Assembly (NCBI GenBank): GCA_012295275.1
Contig: CM022667.1
Span: forward strand, 14,959,668 to 15,004,667
Source: Chrysomallon squamiferum
Lineage: Eukaryota > Mollusca > Gastropoda > Neomphalida > Peltospiridae
DNA: 45,000 nt
Direction: 5' to 3'
Below are positions 40,569-45,000 of this stretch, piece after piece (position 1 is the stretch's first letter; each line of letters opens with the position of its first letter). Position numbers and translations under genes: made by a program. The notes below the pieces were generated by a model, which saw only the letters and a list, made by a program, of their open reading frames with translations, had not been told where the DNA came from and did not search any database.

Positions 40569-41290
40569 TATTATTATTGTTATTGTTATTGTTATTGTTA
40601 TTATTATTATTCACATCTTCGGAATATCATACCGATAATACGATAATACGATATAATTTTTGAAATATCTAAATGTGACAATGATACATACACTCATAAT
40701 AAACTATTTAAAAAAATAATAATAATAAAAATAAGGAAAAAAATAAATAAGTAAATAAACTGAAAAATCACATTCAGCGGTCAAGACAAAAACTCTCCAT
40801 TAAAACATTTATTTTTTATAATGGCCAAAATTTATTTTCTATAATAAAACAAGTAACAAACTTTTGTAAAGAAATAAAGTCTATTCTTTCCTAACTCGAG
40901 TCAACGTGACTAACCTACATAGCAGTGACCGTGACCAGTGAGTTTGTTTCTTTTAAAATCTAACGACACAGAAAACTGAGTATTAAAAATAAACTGTTCA
41001 TTCTCAAACATTTACCTAATCAACTGATATTTTACTAGTTCTGTCTTAATTCATCGCACTAATGTAATTTAATAAATAATTTCAGTTAATGAAAACAAGA
41101 AATTTAACAATAAAATAGGTTTAATCTTTCATGAACCCCTTGTCAAAATTAATATTAATAACAAGATATTTCACATTAAACAGTTACTGAAATAATAATT
41201 TCAAAAACAAAACAGAACAAGAAAGAAAAGACAATAACAAGAACAAAATCAACTAATAAATACAATTGTAATAACGAACAGCCTGTAACA
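40061..41290. repeat. Block beta, copy 5
   Basis: Purine tracts (GAAA)n at 40178-40198, ATT/GTT array at about 40537-40612, CACATCTTCGGAATATCA, CACATTCAGCGGTCAA and TAAAGTCTATTCTTTCCTAA. Its right half is close to 21640-22100. Confidence 0.7.
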
Positions 41291-41302
41291 GAAACCAGAA
41301 TA

Positions 41303-41343
<41 letters not shown>

Positions 41344-41387
41344 TCTCTCGACTTCTTGCCGGAGAAAAAAAAGTGTCCCCAAATAGA

Positions 41388-41423
<36 letters not shown>

Positions 41424-41600
41424 ATCAAATGAAATAAATTAATAAACTATGAAATAAATAAATAGTCACTATTCAAAAGAAAAGTAGTGTATACGTTTTC
41501 CTTACCTTTTAATAAGTAGAAACACAAGTAAAACTCGAAACTTGTCAACTAACGACGTGACCTAAATAGCGGTATTTCGCTTTCCACAGCGTAAAAATAA
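41291..41600 (-). promoter_or_regulatory. Block gamma, copy 3
   Basis: (GT)n at 41304-41342, ATT tract at about 41389-41421, then a minus-strand exon-like segment ending TATTAAAAG|GTAAGGAAAA near 41505. The NRF1-like core is not present beside it; the next bases are AGCGGTATTTCGCTTTCCAC, then the homology ends. Confidence 0.3.
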
Positions 41601-41604
41601 ACAT

Positions 41605-41690
41605 TAACACATAACACTGAACTAGACTTGCTCCAAATAAAAATTCAAATTCATAAATGAAAAATATATCATTTCCTATTATTATTAATT

Positions 41691-41721
<31 letters not shown>

Positions 41722-42060
41722 TTATTATTATTATTATTCACATCTTCGGAATATCAAACCAATAATACGATATCATTTTTGAAATATCTAAATGTGAAAA
41801 TGATACATACACTCATAATAAACTATTTAAAAAATAATAATAATAAAAATAAGGAAAAAAATAAATAAGTAAATAAACTGAAAAATCACATTCAGCGCCC
41901 AAGACAAAAACTCTCCATTAAAACATTTATTTTTATAATGGCCAAAATTTATTTTCTATAATAAAACAAATAATAAACATTTGTAAAGAAATACAGTCTG
42001 TTCTTTCCTAACTCGAGACAACGTGACTAACTACATAGCAGTGACCATGACCAGTGAGTT
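41605..42060. repeat. Block beta, copy 6 (short)
   Basis: Near-duplicate of part of copy 5 (CACATTCAGCGCCCAAGACA, CTCGAGACAACGTGACTAA). At the place of the ATT tract it carries a CTT array (about 41690-41719) followed by ATT. Confidence 0.75.
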
Positions 42061-42064
42061 TGTT

Positions 42065-42096
42065 TCTATTAAAATCTGTGTGTGTGTTTTGTGTGT

Positions 42097-42132
<36 letters not shown>

Positions 42133-42169
42133 TCTTCTTGCCGGTAGAAAAAAGTGTCCCCCAAATAGA

Positions 42170-42218
<49 letters not shown>

Positions 42219-42405
42219 GTTATTATTATTTATTATTAACATTATTAAATCAAATAAAATACTATTAATTTTATACTGTGAAATAAATAAATAATCAATA
42301 GTCACCATTCAAAAGAAAAGTATAGTATACGTTTTCCTTGCCTGCAATAGAAACACAAGTAAAACTCGAAACTTGTCAACTAACGACCTGACCCAAATAG
42401 CGGTA
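42065..42405 (-). promoter_or_regulatory. Block gamma, copy 4
   Basis: (GT)n at 42079-42131, ATT array at about 42171-42240, and a minus-strand segment ending CTATTGCAG|GCAAGGAAAA near 42335, where the donor has become GC. Frames of H/T or N/I repeats here are artefacts. Confidence 0.3.
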
Positions 42406-42409
42406 TTTC

Positions 42410-42545
42410 TCTTTCCACTTTGTTTGTACCCGTTTCTAGGTAATAGACGTATATCGTATTTCACTGTACTTGTACCCGTTGCTCGGTAATAGAGGTATAT
42501 CGTATTTCACTGTACTTGTACCCGTTGCTCGGTAATAGACGCATT
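42410..42545. repeat. 46-bp tandem repeat replacing the NRF1-like element
   Basis: Three units of about 46 bp (TTTCACTGTACTTGTACCCG, then TTGCTCGGTAATAGAGGTAT, then ATCGTA). Each is related to the NRF1-like block, but CTGCGCATGTGCC has become CTGTACTTGTACC, so both CpG core positions are lost. Confidence 0.75.
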
Positions 42546-43021
42546 TCATATGTTTATGTATGTGTCTGCTTCTGTTTGTGTGTCATTGTTAGCACACTTA
42601 ATCGTAGCCTTCAACAGAAAAAATTGGTATATATTATTTTTATTTTTTTAAATAATAAGTTTAATTATCTAGCGAACGAATAAAACAACAACTTTTAATC
42701 CATCAGTAACTAATAGATAAAGAAAGAAAGAAAGGAGGAAGGAAAGAAATAAAAAAGAGAAGAAAAGCAAAAGGAAATGAAACAGGAAGATGATTACGAT
42801 AATCACAAGGCCGAATAAGATGGACAGAATGAAAATACATTAATAAGTAAATAAGTAAATAAACAATTAAACAAAAAATGTCTACCATTACTTCTTATAT
42901 ATATAAAATGACTTCACCCGTTAGATAAAACTGATTCCAATGCAGATGTATTATTTGATTAATTGATTGTTTTAAATTGTTTTGTTTTTATATTTCGTTA
43001 TTAATTAATTAATTAATGACG

Positions 43022-43061
<40 letters not shown>

Positions 43062-43800
43062 ATAATAATAATAACAACAACAACAACAATTTACAGATTC
43101 TCAACACAGAGACACTGTTTGCTTTTATCTATTTATTGTTGTTGTATATCTTTATTCCACGTTTGAGGATAGAAGCGTTCAATGTGAAAACTTCATAACA
43201 TAAATTAAAAAAAAATATATTACCACTTAACACTGAACTAGACTTGTTACAAATAAAAAGTCAAATTCATGAACGAAAAATATATCCTTTACTATCATTA
43301 TTAGAAGTAGTATTATGATTAGTATTCACATCTTCGGAACACCAGACCGATAATGCCATATCATGTAAGAAATATCTGAATGTGACAGTGATAAATATTA
43401 CTCATAATAAAATATTTTAAAAAGAAAAATAATACTAAGAATAAAAATCAAAGATAAAACTAACTAAATAAATAAATAAATAAACTGAAAAATCACATTC
43501 AGCGCTCAAGACAGAAACTTTCCATTAAAACATTTATTTCTGATAATGGCCAAATTTTATTTTCTATAATCAACACAATAATAAGCATTTGCAAAGAAAT
43601 GAAGTTTGTTCTTTCGAAACTGTATCTACGTGACAAAGCTACATAACAGTAACCTTGACAACTGACCTTGTTTCTTCAGAATCTAACGATTATTAAAATA
43701 ATAATAATTTCAAAAACAAAACACAACAAGAAAGAAAATACAAAAATAAGAACGAAATCAACTAATGAATATAATTGTAATCAGGAATTGCGTCCAAGAG
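42546..43800. repeat. Alpha tail plus block beta, copy 7
   Basis: 42595-42720 matches 37270-37390; the ACT/AAT/ACA tract is at 43020-43090; then CTCAACACAGAGACACTGTT, CTTCGGAACACCAGACCGAT and CACATTCAGCGCTCAAGACA. Closest to copy 4 of block beta. Confidence 0.7.
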
Positions 43801-43980
43801 AAACCACATTAGTGTGTGTGATTAGAATCGAAGTAAATAAAGTTAATATCACTAAAAAATACAATATAGTATAAGTTTCCCTTACTTAAAGTAGAAACGA
43901 AAGTAAAACTCTGAACTTGTCAACTACTGAACAGGCCCAAATAGAGGTACTTCGCATTCTACTGCGCATGTGCCCATTTC
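43801..43980 (-). promoter_or_regulatory. Block gamma copy 5 with NRF1-like element, copy 3
   Basis: A shortened block: a minus-strand exon-like segment ending CTACTTTAA|GTAAGGGAAA near 43880, and TACTGCGCATGTGCCCATTT with core at 43963-43974. The GT array usual in this block is reduced to a few units at 43812-43820. Confidence 0.33.
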
Positions 43981-44059
43981 TGGGTAATAGAGGTATTCCA
44001 CATGTTTATGTGTGTGTCAGCTTCTGTTTGTGTGTAATAGTTAGTAATTAAAAAAAACA

Positions 44060-44115
44060 GAACATTTACTTACTTACAATTCAGTTTAACCCATCTTTAG
44101 ACATTAGCTATTGTA
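44060..44115 (-). other. Partial noncoding exon copy
   Basis: TTACTTACTTACAATTCAGT and TAACCCATCTTTAGACATTA match the donor half of the 77-85 bp exon; the acceptor half is missing, because the sequence switches to another duplicated segment at about 44115. Confidence 0.4.
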
Positions 44116-44280
44116 CACGAACACTTGAATTTGTTTCAGTCTTGTACAGTACATTGTACACTTATAATATTCTAATTAATAGTTTTACTGACAATCACAT
44201 TCATTACACTTGAATTTGAAACGTGAATGTCTGTTTATGTTTAAATGTAAGTAGTTAAAAGAAACAGAACATTTACTTAC

Positions 44281-44357
44281 TTAGAATTCAGATTAACCCA
44301 TTTTTAGCTTTGAACATCAACCCAGCTGTCTGTCACTGACCATACAACTCTTCAGTG
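44281..44357 (-). other. Noncoding exon copy 4, acceptor lost
   Basis: 77 bp homologous to 14591-14667. The donor GTAAGT is kept, but the acceptor reads GACAC in place of GACAG, so normal splicing into it is not expected. Confidence 0.4.
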
Positions 44358-45000
44358 GTGTCAATAGAACAATACAAAACATGAATGTTTTCAGATTTGA
44401 TTTATTATTAATGTATGTGTCAGTTTTCATTCAGGAAATAAAATAAAATAAATAAAATAAAATACAATAAAAACATTTTCTTTTCAAAAAACAAATAAAT
44501 AAATAAAAAATCCTCTGTATCCAAAAATGAAAGTTATAATTAGAAATCTTTGTTACGTTTGTGTGTGTGTGTTAATTATACAAGTATCTATTTATAGTGA
44601 CAATTTATAACTTCATGGTGACTATGTGTCTGATTAAGTATCGTCGTGGTACAACTGAAATTTATGGTGTAATTATCTTATTTGTATCACACTTGCACAG
44701 AACTTCCATTACTTTATCATCTTTACTGGATACATGTAACTATACCCAATTCATGTACTTATAGAATGCAGAGAGAGGTAACTACGACTTACAGTAACAA
44801 CAAATTGTAAGGGAAATAATTCAAAAAGAATAATTAAAATAGGTGAATTATCGTTAACAACTTCTTAACTGTCTGTAATAAAAGTTAAGCTCCACTAAAT
44901 TTCTGTAAACAGTATTGAGAACTGTTTTATAATAAAGAGTAGCGTTCATTCTTTGTAACTCATCATTCTAATCTTTCATGATTCCTGTGTGAAAAGTGTG
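44358..45000. repeat. 5' module spacer and block alpha, copy 4
   Basis: 44400-44530 matches 36230-36330 and 39040-39190; 44560-44970 matches block alpha. The last bases (ATGATTCCTGTGTGAAAAG) resemble the end of block beta, so the duplicated module continues beyond the window. Confidence 0.7.

Overview
The window is AT-rich eukaryotic DNA with spliceosomal introns, many AAT/ATT and GT microsatellites, minisatellites and decayed Tigger/pogo-type DNA transposons. The gene family present is a STAND-type P-loop NTPase followed by a long ankyrin-repeat array, an architecture typical of expanded innate-immune-like families in marine invertebrates, above all molluscs. I infer an invertebrate, probably a mollusc and possibly a cephalopod; the sequence does not prove the species. 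I see no rRNA, tRNA or CRISPR.

Two paralogous minus-strand genes dominate. Gene A (about 2.3-11.8 kb, with noncoding 5' exons possibly as far as 18.4 kb) and gene B (about 29.0-34.5 kb, 5' region 36-39 kb) are copies of one segmental duplication. Both share a short start exon, a second exon, a 33-nt microexon and one giant exon. In gene A every junction phase fits and the giant exon encodes the NTPase plus about 24 two-repeat ankyrin modules, broken by three frameshifts. Gene B has the same front half but only about five or six modules, and its lesions include two in or just after the NTPase, so it is probably a pseudogene unless the assembly is wrong. Exon 2 carries a conserved short motif resembling a RHIM/amyloid signalling core upstream of the NTPase.

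Upstream of each gene (to the right, because the genes run leftward) lies a reiterated 5' module: an NRF1-like CpG-containing element, a putative noncoding first exon with a splice donor, conserved intronic blocks (called alpha, beta and gamma here) and a second noncoding exon of about 77 bp. Parts of this module recur many times at 14.6-18.5, 20.7-22.1 and 36.1-45.0 kb, which suggests that the promoter region itself has been serially duplicated, and the window probably continues into further family members on the right.

The central spacer (18.5-28.4 kb) holds a Tigger-like terminus at 19.4 kb, a nearly identical 817-bp direct repeat (19.76-20.58 and 22.11-22.92 kb), a 102-bp (AG)n tract, and two deletion derivatives of a Tigger-like transposon, each followed by an array of a minisatellite of about 50 bp. 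The 3' flanks of both ankyrin genes share another minisatellite (1-640 and 28.39-28.58 kb), which marks the left side of the segmental duplication. All similarity statements come from reading the sequence by eye; no alignment or database search was run.
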